Shown piece after piece: positions 43,824-51,792 of a stretch of DNA of 64,000 bases. This stretch comes from Miltoncostaea sp963703045 (lineage in GTDB: Bacteria > Actinomycetota > Thermoleophilia > Miltoncostaeales > Miltoncostaeaceae): positions 744,001-808,000 of the forward strand of contig OY969782.1 of the NCBI GenBank assembly GCA_963703045.1. Direction: 5' to 3'. The translations under genes and the position numbers were made by a program. The notes below the pieces were generated by a model. It saw only the letters and a list, made by a program, of their open reading frames with translations, was not told the origin of the DNA and made no database searches. The number at the start of each line of letters is the position of its first letter. The stretch's first letter is position 1.

Positions 43824-44718
43824 GTGTCGCGACCCGACCTCAACCTGCTCGTCACCCTCGACGTGGTGCTCGCCGAGGGCAGCGTTACCCGCGCGGCCCG
43901 CCGGCTCGGGCTGAGCCCGTCGGCGATGAGCCGCTCATTGGCGCGCCTTCGCGAGACGACGGGCGACCCGCTCCTGGTGCGGGCCGGGCGTGGTCTCGTC
44001 CCGACCCCGCGAGCGCTCGAGCTGCGCGAGCGCGTCGGCCGGCTGGTGCGAGGACGCCCAGTCCGTCCTTCGCCCCGCCGAGGAGCCCGACCTCGGCCGG
44101 CTGGTGCGGACCTTCACGCTGCGCACCAGCGAGGGCTTCGTCGAGAACTTCGGCCCCGCGCTCATCGCCCGCGTCGCGGCGCGAGGCGCCACGCGTGCGC
44201 CTGCGGTTCGTGCCCGAAGCCCGACAAGGAGGCCGCGCCCCTGCGTGAGGGGAGCGTCGATCTGGAGACGGGCGTCGTCGAGCCGACGACCGGTCCGGAG
44301 CTGCGCGCGCGGGCGCTCTTCCGCGACCGACTCGTCGGCGTCGTCCGCGCCGGGCACCCCCTCGCCCGCGGCCGAGGTGACGCGGGCCCGCTATCTCCGG
44401 GGCCGGCACATCTCCGTCACCCGCGGGGGATCCCGGCAGTGGCCGATCGACGACGCCCTCGAGGCCCTCGCCCTCGAGCGCGAGATCACCACGGTCGTCT
44501 CGGGCTTCGCGACCGCGGTCGGCCTCGCCCGGGCATCGGATCTGATCGCGAGCGTCCCCGAGCGGCACACGGCGAACCTGCGTGAGGGGATGCACAGCTT
44601 CCCGCTCCCGGTCGCGACGCCGGAGTTCGCGGTCTCGATGCTCTGGCACCCGCGCCTCGACGCCGACCCGGCGCACCGATGGCTGCGCGGGCTGGTCCAC
44701 GCCACGTGCGCCGGCTGA
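43824..44718 (+). pseudogene. LysR-family regulator broken by four frameshifts
   Basis: From GTG 43824 the protein opens SRPDLNLLVTLDVVLAEGSV with TRAARRLGLSPSAMSRSLAR, a normal LysR HTH. To follow the effector domain one must shift frame by one base near 44049 (to LVEDAQSVLRPAEEPDLG), 44190 (to EAPRVRLRFVPE), 44218 (to PDKEAAPLREGSVDLETGVV) and 44374 (to EVTRARYLRGRHISV), ending MLWHPRLDADPAHRWLRGL. All four are +1 shifts and no in-frame nonsense mutation is seen. It is either a recent pseudogene or a sequence artefact, and would have controlled the divergent MFS pump. Confidence 0.8.
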
Positions 44719-44744
44719 GCGCGCCCCACCGGTGCGCCGTCGCC

Positions 44745-44769
44745 GGGCCGGGGCGCATATCGCCGGCCC
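44745..44769 (-). terminator. hairpin after the hydrolase operon
   Basis: GGGCCGG (44745-44751) pairs with CCGGCCC (44763-44769) around an 11-base loop, between the LysR stop and the stop at 44807. It can serve both strands. Confidence 0.45.
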
Positions 44770-44806
44770 AGGGTGCGCGTCGCACGAGCCACCCCGAGGC
44801 GCTCGC

Positions 44807-46324
44807 CTACCCGCCGGGCCCCTCACAGGAGGCGCCGATCGGCGGAAGGGCGAGGTCCGTCAGGTAGGAGTCGATATAGGCGTCGGCGCAGTCGTCCTTG
44901 CTGTAGATGGTGTGGCCGCCGCCCACGTAGGTCAGCAGCCGTCCCCTCCGGAGCGAGCCGACCACCCGGCGGGCGGCCTCGTACGGGGTGACCGGGTCAC
45001 CGGTGTTGCCGACGACGAGGATCGGCGGGCTCCCAGCAGCCGTGACGACCCCGAGCGCGTCCGGCGGCCTCACCGGCCAGCCGAGGCACGGCAGCGCGAA
45101 CGCCCGGACGTAGCCGCTGACGAGCCCCGGCACGACGGTGGCCTCGCGAGCCGCCCCGGTGGCGAGCTCCTCGACCTGGTCGGTGGAGGTGGGATGGGGC
45201 AGGTCGCCGCAGTACACGGCGATGGTGGGAGCGAGGTCGAACTCGCCGACGAACCCCTCAGCGAACTGCTCGAAGAGGTTCCCACGGCCGCCCTGGCCCT
45301 CGGCGATGGCCGCGTAGAACGTGTCTCGCAGAGCATCGTCGTAGGTCACCGCGATGCCGGCGAGGATGACGGCATTGGGCGCGACCTCCCGGCCGTCGTC
45401 GGTGCGGAGCGGCTCGTCTCGGGCCATCTCGACGACGTCCCTGTACCCCTCGAGCGCATCGCCCTCGATCGGACAATCGGCATCGCACGCGGCGAGAACG
45501 GCGGCGAGGCTGCGGTCGATGGACGCCGCGGTGGTGGTGAGCTGGACGCCGAGCGTCTGGCGGGGGTCGACGATCCCGTCGAGCGCCATGGCACGCAGGC
45601 TGCTCGGGAACCGCTCGGCGTAGCGGAGCCCGATCAGGGTGCCGTAGGAGAACCCGACGTAGGTGATCGGCGCGCCGCCGAGGGCGAGCCGGATGGACTC
45701 GACGTCCATGACCGCGTCGGCCGTCCCGACGTGGTCGAGGAGGGTCCCGTTGGCCGTGGCGCAGGCGGCGGCATCCTCGCGCGCGGCACGTTCGAGGGCG
45801 TCACGGCCCGCCCGATCGGTTGGCGCGAGGTCCACGGTGAGGAACAACTCGGCCAATTGCTCGCCGCAGTCAAGGGGCTCGGTGCGGTCGACCCCGCGCG
45901 GATCCCAGGACACGATGTCGAACCGGCGGGCGATGTCGTCGGTGAAGGGTCCGTCGCCGTCGAGGAAGTCGATCCCCGAGCCCCCGGGCCCGCCGGGGTT
46001 GGTCACCAGCACGCCGATCCTCGCGTCCGGATCTGCGGCCGGGAGCATGGCCACCGCCAGCGTGATCGTCGACCCGCTCGGGTCGTCGTAGTCGAGCGGC
46101 ACCTCGAGCGACCCGCACTGCAGCCGGCTACCGCAGCTCTCCCATCGCAGCGAGGCAGAGCCGAGGAGCATCTCCTCCGTCGCGCCGGGCGCGGTGCCCG
46201 CGGTACGGGTGGCGTCATCACCGGAGGAGCAGGCCGTCACGACGAGCAGCATGGCGACCCAGCCCGTCCATCTCAGTGCGCGGCGGGTTGCGCCGGCGAC
46301 GCGGTGCGGCCGTGTGGGGCTCAC
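44807..46324 (-). CDS. secreted alpha/beta-hydrolase lipoprotein (TAP-like peptidase family)
   Basis: 505 residues. Lipoprotein signal WTGWVAMLLVVTACSSGDD; alpha/beta-hydrolase core with GVLVTNPGGPGGSGIDFL (oxyanion loop), IVSWDPRGVDRTEPLDC and nucleophile elbow VGFSYGTLIG; the C-terminal TAP-like domain has ILVVGNTGDPVTPYEAARRV (Asp) and YVGGGHTIYSKDDCAD (His). This matches tripeptidyl-aminopeptidase-like enzymes of actinobacteria. The GTG start at 46324 overlaps the stop of the gene upstream (GTGA). Confidence 0.9.
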   Translation of the reverse strand: MSPTRPHRVAGATRRALRWTGWVAMLLVVTACSSGDDATRTAGTAPGATEEMLLGSASLRWESCGSRLQCGSLEVPLDYDDPSGSTITLAVAMLPAADPDARIGVLVTNPGGPGGSGIDFLDGDGPFTDDIARRFDIVSWDPRGVDRTEPLDCGEQLAELFLTVDLAPTDRAGRDALERAAREDAAACATANGTLLDHVGTADAVMDVESIRLALGGAPITYVGFSYGTLIGLRYAERFPSSLRAMALDGIVDPRQTLGVQLTTTAASIDRSLAAVLAACDADCPIEGDALEGYRDVVEMARDEPLRTDDGREVAPNAVILAGIAVTYDDALRDTFYAAIAEGQGGRGNLFEQFAEGFVGEFDLAPTIAVYCGDLPHPTSTDQVEELATGAAREATVVPGLVSGYVRAFALPCLGWPVRPPDALGVVTAAGSPPILVVGNTGDPVTPYEAARRVVGSLRRGRLLTYVGGGHTIYSKDDCADAYIDSYLTDLALPPIGASCEGPGG

Positions 46325-47289
46325 GGCAGCAGGCCTCGGATCTCGGAGAGGACGACTTCGGGGCGGTCGAGCTGGATGTAGTGGCCGGTGTCCTCGACGG
46401 GTCGCAGGTGAGCGTCCGAGGAGAGCGACAGCCAGCCGTCCTGGCCGTCATCCCACACCTCGTTCAGTCGGGCGGTGGCGGAGGATTCGAGCCCGGGGAA
46501 CGGATGGTCCGCGGCGGTGACGATCGCGAGCGGCAGCGCGCCGAGGGAATCGATCGCGCCGACAGCGGCGAAGGCGGCGACCTCGTCCATTCGCTCGGGG
46601 TTGTCGGTCGGGTCGGCCGGATCGGGGCACCTGTCCTGGAATCCGGCGGCCGCCTCGCTGCCGTCATCGGGTACCGCACAGCCGGCGGCGATCCAGCCCG
46701 GCGGGGTCGCGTCGAGCAGCACGAGGCCGACGACCTCCGGACGGTATCGCGACGCGAAGGTCACGGCCTCGCCACCCCCGTACGAGTGGCCGACGACGAC
46801 GTAGGGCCCCCGCTGACCGATCGCGGTCAGCAGGGCGTGGAGGGTCTGCGCCGACGACGCGAAGGTCTGGGTGCGGGTGGGCGGGTCGCTGGCGCCGGTC
46901 CCGAACCGGGCATAGGAGCAGACACGGGCCTGGCGGGCGAGGGAGGGCTCGATCTCGCCCCAGTTGTCTCCCCCGTCGTTGAAGCCGGCGATCAACAGGA
47001 CGGTCGTGGCTCCGCCACCGACGCACCGGACGTGCAAACGCCCGTCGCCCACACGGACCAGCTGATCGACGGTCTCCGAGGCCGGCACCGTCGAGGTGCT
47101 CGCGGGCGACGCGGCCGGCGGAGGCGACGGTGCCGGATCCGTCCCGCACGCGGCGGTCGAACCGACGAGGCCGATGCCGATGAGACCGACGCCGATGAGA
47201 AGGCCGGGCCGGGCGCGGAGGGAGCGTCGCAGCGCGCGCGCACCCGGGTCACCGGTCGCCGGGTGAACCCACCGGGTGAACGGCCCCAC
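46321..47289 (-). CDS. secreted alpha/beta-hydrolase lipoprotein
   Basis: 322 residues. A signal peptide with lipobox (GVGLIGIGLVGSTAACG) is followed by a Ser/Pro/Thr linker, then an alpha/beta-hydrolase fold: VLLIAGFNDGGDNWGEI, VVVGHSYGGGEAVTFASRY (nucleophile Ser) and C-terminal LRPVEDTGHYIQLDRPEVVL (His). The substrate is unknown. It heads a two-gene unit with the TAP-like hydrolase downstream, so both may act on the same extracellular peptide or ester. Confidence 0.85.
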   Translation of the reverse strand: MGPFTRWVHPATGDPGARALRRSLRARPGLLIGVGLIGIGLVGSTAACGTDPAPSPPPAASPASTSTVPASETVDQLVRVGDGRLHVRCVGGGATTVLLIAGFNDGGDNWGEIEPSLARQARVCSYARFGTGASDPPTRTQTFASSAQTLHALLTAIGQRGPYVVVGHSYGGGEAVTFASRYRPEVVGLVLLDATPPGWIAAGCAVPDDGSEAAAGFQDRCPDPADPTDNPERMDEVAAFAAVGAIDSLGALPLAIVTAADHPFPGLESSATARLNEVWDDGQDGWLSLSSDAHLRPVEDTGHYIQLDRPEVVLSEIRGLLP

Positions 47290-47778
47290 AACTCCTCCTG
47301 GCAGTCAGGCGAGTCCCATGGACGTCCCTGGCCGCCGGGGCGGGAGAGGTATCGACAGGTGGACGAGTAGTCGTACCACACTATGGAGGCGCGGCGATCC
47401 GACGGCGAGCACTAACCCGCGCCCACGAGATCGAGCGGGCTGGTCCTATCGTCTGCTCGTCCCGCTCGCGGGCGCCGCGCTCGCTGGTCCGTTCGGCAGC
47501 CGCCGCCGGACGCTGGAGCTCACGGAGAGCGACCCCCCTGACACCACGTCCATAGTCGTCTCACGGCGAGCACGCGTCGTCGAGCGACCTCGGAGCTGCC
47601 GCCCATCCGGTTGCGGAGACCTCGACGTTTGGGCCCGCTCACCGAGCCGCGGAGCTGCCAGGACGCTCACGGTCGTGCCCCCCGAGGCGCGAAAGGAAGG
47701 CGCAAAGAGACGGCTTACTCTGATTCTCCGGGACCTGTGAGCTCCTTCGACTGGAATGGGGGCCAGGGAGAAACCGAG
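47290..47778. other. gene-free stretch of about 490 bases
   Basis: Between the hydrolase start and the tRNA no frame has a believable start and composition. The part near 47290-47400 probably holds the hydrolase promoter. The part near 47700-47770 has the lowest G+C of the stretch and may be the tRNA 3' trailer. Nothing else is recognised. Confidence 0.4.
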
Positions 47779-47851
47779 AGCCGGAGAGGGGACTCGAACC
47801 CCTGACCTGCCGCTTACAAGGCGGCTGCTCTACCAGCTGAGCTACTCCGGC
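47779..47851 (-). tRNA. tRNA-Thr(UGU)
   Basis: A 73-base cloverleaf is complete: acceptor GCCGGAG/CTCCGGC, D-arm GCTC/GAGC, anticodon stem GCCGC/GCGGC with loop CTTGTAA (anticodon TGT), T-arm AGGGG/CCCCT with loop TTCGAGT, discriminator T. The 3' CCA is not encoded. It reads ACA codons, which should be rare in this GC-rich genome. Confidence 0.93.
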
Positions 47852-47860
47852 GTCGGCCTC

Positions 47861-47866
47861 AGTATC
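47861..47866 (-). promoter_or_regulatory. -10 box for tRNA-Thr (GATACT)
   Basis: GATACT on the minus strand lies 9 bases before the mature tRNA 5' end. No clear -35 is seen. Confidence 0.4.
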
Positions 47867-47914
47867 CCCTCTCGGCTCGCGCGTCGGTGGTGGTGCCGCG
47901 GCGGGGGCTGGGCT

Positions 47915-47920
47915 TAGGAT
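47915..47920 (+). promoter_or_regulatory. -10 box candidate for the cupin gene (TAGGAT)
   Basis: TAGGAT stands 31 bases before ATG 47952, divergent from the tRNA promoter. Confidence 0.35.
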
Positions 47921-47951
47921 CGCGTCCACCGGCTCTCGGAAAGGGGCGGAC

Positions 47952-48317
47952 ATGGCAGGAGCGGAGCAGAAGAGCTTCGACAGCCCGGACGAGGTGCGGG
48001 AGTTCCCCCTCGGTCACGCGGACATCCTGAAGATCGGGGGTGGCGAGGTCGGGCGCCTCGTCGTCGAGCCCGGCTGGCGGTGGTCGGAGCACATCAAGCC
48101 GATCGCCGGGACCGAGCTGTGCGAGGCGCCGCACTTCCAGTACGTGCTGTCCGGCCGCGTGGGGGTGCGGATGGCGGACGGCACGGAGCTGGAGCTCGGG
48201 CCCGGGCAGGTCTCGGTGCTGGAGCCCGGCCACGACGCCTGGGTGATCGGCGACGAGACGGTGGTCGCGATCGACTGGGGCGGCGCCCACGTCTGGGCGA
48301 GGCCGGCCGGGACCTGA
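47952..48317 (+). CDS. small cupin-domain protein
   Basis: 121 residues of a single cupin barrel. WRWSEHIKPIAGTELCEAPH and FQYVLSGRVGVRMADGTELE hold motif 1, and GPGQVSVLEPGHDAW motif 2, with His in the metal-binding places. Such proteins bind small ligands or act as enzymes; the role here is unknown. A GGAAAGGGG ribosome site precedes the ATG. Confidence 0.82.
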   Translation: MAGAEQKSFDSPDEVREFPLGHADILKIGGGEVGRLVVEPGWRWSEHIKPIAGTELCEAPHFQYVLSGRVGVRMADGTELELGPGQVSVLEPGHDAWVIGDETVVAIDWGGAHVWARPAGT

Positions 48318-48332
48318 GGGTCCCGTGGGTCG

Positions 48333-48974
48333 TCAGGCGCCCGGGCCGCCCGGGCGCCGGGCGACGACGTCGATCAGCGCGGACATGCCCGAGTGCAGGG
48401 GGCCCTCCTCGATCGGCGCCTCGTAGACGTCGAGCCGCTCGAGGGTGAACGCCGCGAGCTCGTCGCGGAGCTGATCCTCGGTGTAGAGCTGGTCGGCGAC
48501 CCTCGGCCCCCCGGTGCCGTGGGCGAGCTGGTCGAGGCCGTAGCCCTCCAGCAGCAGCAGGCCCCCCGGGCGGAGGGCGGCCAGGGCGTTCGCCCAGAGG
48601 CGGCGGCGCATCTCGGGCGGGGCGAACTGGATGAAGATCGCGGCCACGGCGTCGTAGACCGCCTCCGGCCACGGCCAGTCGTCGGTGGACGCGACGGCCA
48701 CCCGCACCTCGACCCCGCGGGCCCGCGCCAGTCGCTCCGCCTTGGCGACGCCGGTGGGCGAGCGGTCGAAGGCGTCCACCCGGAACCCCTGCCCGGCGAG
48801 CCACACGCCGTTGCGGCCCTCGCCGTCGGCCACGCAGAGCACGCGACCGCCCTCGGGTATGAGCTCCCGGCACGACGCGAGGAACCGGTTCGGCTCGGTG
48901 CCGAAGACGTACTCCTCACGGGCGAACCGGGCGTCCCAGTCGGGACCGGGCGGGCGGGCGGTGGGATCGGGCAT
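48333..48974 (-). CDS. SAM-dependent methyltransferase (class I)
   Basis: 213 residues, opening WDARFAREEYVFGTEPNRFL as in the TehB/thiopurine-methyltransferase-like group. Motif I is VLCVADGEGRNGVWLAGQG, then VDAFDRSPTGVAKAERLARA; the core ends LRPGGLLLLEGYGLDQL. The family methylates small molecules such as tellurite or thiols. The target here is unknown. It converges on the cupin gene with 15 bases between the stops. Confidence 0.87.
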   Translation of the reverse strand: MPDPTARPPGPDWDARFAREEYVFGTEPNRFLASCRELIPEGGRVLCVADGEGRNGVWLAGQGFRVDAFDRSPTGVAKAERLARARGVEVRVAVASTDDWPWPEAVYDAVAAIFIQFAPPEMRRRLWANALAALRPGGLLLLEGYGLDQLAHGTGGPRVADQLYTEDQLRDELAAFTLERLDVYEAPIEEGPLHSGMSALIDVVARRPGGPGA

Positions 48975-49102
48975 CGGTCGCCGAGCGTAGCGGCCGCCGA
49001 CGGCGGCACGTGCCGGTCGGCCGCCGCGTTCAGGACGCCATCGCGGCGGCCGATGGGGACTCGACGCCGGACCTTGACCGGCGACGCCCGAGGAGGAGTC
49101 CC

Positions 49103-50041
49103 GTGACGCATCGCCTGGTGACCCGCAGCGACTTCGACGGCCTCGTCTGCGCCGTGCTGCTGCGCCATCTCGACCTGATCGACGAGATCGCCTTCGTCCA
49201 TCCCAAGGACGTGCAGGACGGCGTCATCGAGATCACCGGGCGCGACATCCTCACGAACCTGCCCTACGCGCCCGAGGCCTCGATGGTGTTCGACCACCAC
49301 CACTCCGAGACGCTGCGCGCCGACGGCGCGGCCCGCGAGAACCACCACATCTCGTCCGGCGCGCCCTCCGCCGCACGGGTGGTGTACGAGCACTTCGGGG
49401 GCGCCGAGCGCTTCCCGCAGGTCTCGCCTGAGCTGATGGAGGCCGTCGACCGCGCCGACTCGGCCGCGTTCTCGCGCGAGGACATCCTCGCCCCGCGGGG
49501 GTGGACGCTCCTCAACTTCATCATGGACAGCCGCACCGGTCTGGGGCGCTTCCGCGACTTCCGCATCTCGAACTACGACCTGATGATGCACCTGATCGAG
49601 GCGTGCCTGCGCTGCGACTCGGTCGACGAGATCCTCGCGCTGCCCGACGTCGCCGAGCGGGTGGCGCTGTACGAGGCCCAGAGCGAGCTGTTCGTGGCCC
49701 AGCTGCGCCGGGTGGGCGTGATGCAGCGCGGCGTGGTCGTGCTCGACCTGCGCGAGGAGGAGATCATCCACGCGGGCAACCGCTTCGTGGTCTACGCCCT
49801 CTTCCCCGCCGCCGGCGTCTCGGTGCACGTGATGTGGGGCCGCGAGCGCCGCAACACCGTGCTCGCCGCCGGGCGGTCGATCATCGACCGCTCCTCGACC
49901 GCCGACATCGGCGAGGTCATGCTGCGCCACGGCGGCGGCGGGCACCCGGCGGCGGGCACCTGCCAGGTGCCGCACGAGCGCACCGCCGAGGTGCTGCTGG
50001 ACGTGATCGCCGCCCTTGGCACACCGGTGGCGGTCGCCTGA
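49103..50041 (+). CDS. DHH-family phosphoesterase
   Basis: 312 residues from GTG 49103 after a GAGGAGG ribosome site. RSDFDGLVCAVLL and MVFDHHHSETL carry the DHH metal-binding Asp and His residues, AVDRADSAAFSREDILAP another, and GGGGHPAAGTCQVP closes the DHHA1 half. Members hydrolyse short oligonucleotides, cyclic dinucleotides or phospho-compounds. The closest named group is not clear, so only the family is called. A 9-bp hairpin ends the unit. Confidence 0.85.
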   Translation: MTHRLVTRSDFDGLVCAVLLRHLDLIDEIAFVHPKDVQDGVIEITGRDILTNLPYAPEASMVFDHHHSETLRADGAARENHHISSGAPSAARVVYEHFGGAERFPQVSPELMEAVDRADSAAFSREDILAPRGWTLLNFIMDSRTGLGRFRDFRISNYDLMMHLIEACLRCDSVDEILALPDVAERVALYEAQSELFVAQLRRVGVMQRGVVVLDLREEEIIHAGNRFVVYALFPAAGVSVHVMWGRERRNTVLAAGRSIIDRSSTADIGEVMLRHGGGGHPAAGTCQVPHERTAEVLLDVIAALGTPVAVA

Positions 50042-50048
50042 CGCACCC

Positions 50049-50077
50049 GGGCCCGGGCGCCGCGCGCACCCGGGCCC
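50049..50077. terminator. hairpin between convergent genes
   Basis: GGGCCCGGG (50049-50057) pairs with CCCGGGCCC (50069-50077) around an 11-base loop, between the stops at 50041 and 50084. Confidence 0.55.
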
Positions 50078-50083
50078 ACCCCC

Positions 50084-50542
50084 CTATCTCAGCGGGATGT
50101 CGCGGCCGTGCTCGTCGGCCGGCCGGGGGCCGAGGATGCGGCGCTCGGACGCGTCGATGACGACGTCGTTGATGCTCGCCTCGCGCCGGCTCATGTAGCC
50201 GAGCTCGTCGAACTCCCAGAGCTCGTTGCCGTAGGAGCGCCACCAGGTGCCGCCGGCGTCGCGCGACTCGTACTGGTAGCGCACCGCGATGCGATCGCCC
50301 TCGAACGCCCACAGCGACTTGCGCAGCGCGTAGTCGATCTCGCGCTCCCACTTCTCGGTCAGCAGGCGGGCGATCTCCTCGCGCCCGGTGACGAACGCGT
50401 CGCGATTGCGCCACACCGAGTGCTCGCTGTAGGCGAGCGCGACCCGCTCGGGGTCGCGTGTGTTCCAGCCGTCCTCGGCGGCCTGCACCTTGGCCATGGC
50501 GGTCTCGCGGGTGAACGGCGGGACGGGCGGGCGGGGGTCCAC
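50084..50542 (-). CDS. DUF1348 / NTF2-like protein
   Basis: 152 residues from GTG 50542 after a GAGAGGAG ribosome site. FTRETAMAKVQAAEDGWNTR, VALAYSEHSVWRNRD and ITEK-like LLTEKWEREIDYALRKSLWA with AVRYQYESRDAGGTWWRSYG are typical of the DUF1348 nuclear-transport-factor-2 fold. The fold is a cone-shaped barrel that often binds small hydrophobic ligands. No activity is known. Confidence 0.88.
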   Translation of the reverse strand: MDPRPPVPPFTRETAMAKVQAAEDGWNTRDPERVALAYSEHSVWRNRDAFVTGREEIARLLTEKWEREIDYALRKSLWAFEGDRIAVRYQYESRDAGGTWWRSYGNELWEFDELGYMSRREASINDVVIDASERRILGPRPADEHGRDIPLR

Positions 50543-50610
50543 GGTCGACTCCTCTCGGGTGGCGTGCGACACCGGTCTACCATGGCCGCGGCGAGACCGC
50601 CTGGCGAGCC

Positions 50611-51792
50611 CTACCGCAGGCGGCAGCAGCGCACGCGCGCGCCGATCTCGAGGGCATCGGCCTCGGCCGGGATGACGGCGAGGTGGGTCGCGCCCGCGAG
50701 CGAGGTGAGATCGTGCGACGCCTGGCGCGCCATCGGGTGGAGCGCGCCGTCGATCTCGCGGCAGCGGATCAGCTCGGTGCGCGGCGTGCCGGAGCGGTAG
50801 GGCGCGCCCAGCGGCAGACGGGTGTCCCAGTCGTCGTCGACGCTCAGCAGCGGCCGCGCGAAGGCGTGGAAGCACACGGCCGCTGAGACCGGGTTGCCGG
50901 GCAGGCCGATCGCGACCTGCGCACCGCGCACTCCGAGCCACAGCGGGTGGCCGGGGCGGATGCTCACGCCGAACAGCGTCTCGCGCACGCCGAGGGCCTC
51001 GAAGGCCGGGCGCAGGTGGTCGTGGCGCCCCACCGACACGCCGCCGGCGCTCACCAGCAGGTCGGGCGGGGGGTCGGCGTCGAGGGCCGCCGCGACGGCC
51101 GCGATCGTGGCGTCGCGATCGTCGGGCACCGTGCCGCCGGTGCGCACCTCGGCCCCCGCCGCGCGCGCCTGGGCGGCGATGCCGGGCAGGTTCGCGTCGT
51201 AGACCTGACCCGGCGCCAACACGCGGTCGTGGCCGACCACCTCGTCGCCGCTGCCCATCACGGTCACCCGCGGGCGGCGGTCGCAGAGGGCCTCGCCGAG
51301 GCCCATCGCGGCGATCGTGGCGATCTCGTGAGCGGCCACGCGGTGGCCGGCCGGCAGCAGCAGGTCACCCCGGCGCACGTCCTCGCCGCGCGCCCGCACG
51401 AAGGCGCCCGGGCCGGGGGGCACCCGGGCCGACACCCGCCCGCCGTCCTCGTCGGCGTCCTCCACCCGCAGCACCGCGTCGAGGCCGTCCGGCAGCACGG
51501 CGCCGGTCGAGATGCGCACCGCGTCGCCCGGCTCGAGCGTGCCCGTGAACGGGGCGCCCGCCCGGCTCTCGCCCACGACCCGCATCGTGCCGGCGGCCGC
51601 GTCGGCCGCCCGCACGGCGAAGCCGTCCATCGCCGAGTTGGTGAACGCCGGGTTGTCGGTGCGCGCCCGCAGGTCGCGCGCGAGGCGCCGCCCGGGCAGG
51701 GCCTCGAGCCGCACCGTCTCGGGCGCCGGGAGGGGGGCGCGCGAGCGCATCTCCTCGCGCGCCCGGTCGAAGGTGACGTCGCGCAGGCTCAG
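50611..51792 (-). CDS. moeA: molybdopterin molybdenumtransferase MoeA
   Basis: 393 residues if translation starts at CTG 51792. Core motifs: DNPAFTNSAMDGFAVRA, VRISTGAVLPDG, FVRARGEDVRRGD, PRVTVMGSGDEV, LLVSAGGVSVGRHDHL and GLPGNPVSAAV. MoeA inserts molybdate into adenylated molybdopterin. No ATG, GTG or TTG lies between the upstream gene's stop and the first helix (VTFDRAREEM). The in-frame CTG overlaps that stop as CTGA, like the ATGA and GTGA overlaps elsewhere. ATG 51750 is the alternative and would cut the first helix. Confidence 0.88.
   Translation of the reverse strand: MSLRDVTFDRAREEMRSRAPLPAPETVRLEALPGRRLARDLRARTDNPAFTNSAMDGFAVRAADAAAGTMRVVGESRAGAPFTGTLEPGDAVRISTGAVLPDGLDAVLRVEDADEDGGRVSARVPPGPGAFVRARGEDVRRGDLLLPAGHRVAAHEIATIAAMGLGEALCDRRPRVTVMGSGDEVVGHDRVLAPGQVYDANLPGIAAQARAAGAEVRTGGTVPDDRDATIAAVAAALDADPPPDLLVSAGGVSVGRHDHLRPAFEALGVRETLFGVSIRPGHPLWLGVRGAQVAIGLPGNPVSAAVCFHAFARPLLSVDDDWDTRLPLGAPYRSGTPRTELIRCREIDGALHPMARQASHDLTSLAGATHLAVIPAEADALEIGARVRCCRLR

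Noticed and set aside
47639..47953. Apparent minus-strand protein with AGVAQLVEQPPCKRQ
   Set aside because: This string is the well-known false translation of a tRNA gene; the frame runs through tRNA-Thr.
50049..50077. CACCCGGGCCC direct repeats as a start of a repeat array
   Set aside because: Only two copies exist and they form the arms of a terminator hairpin between convergent genes.
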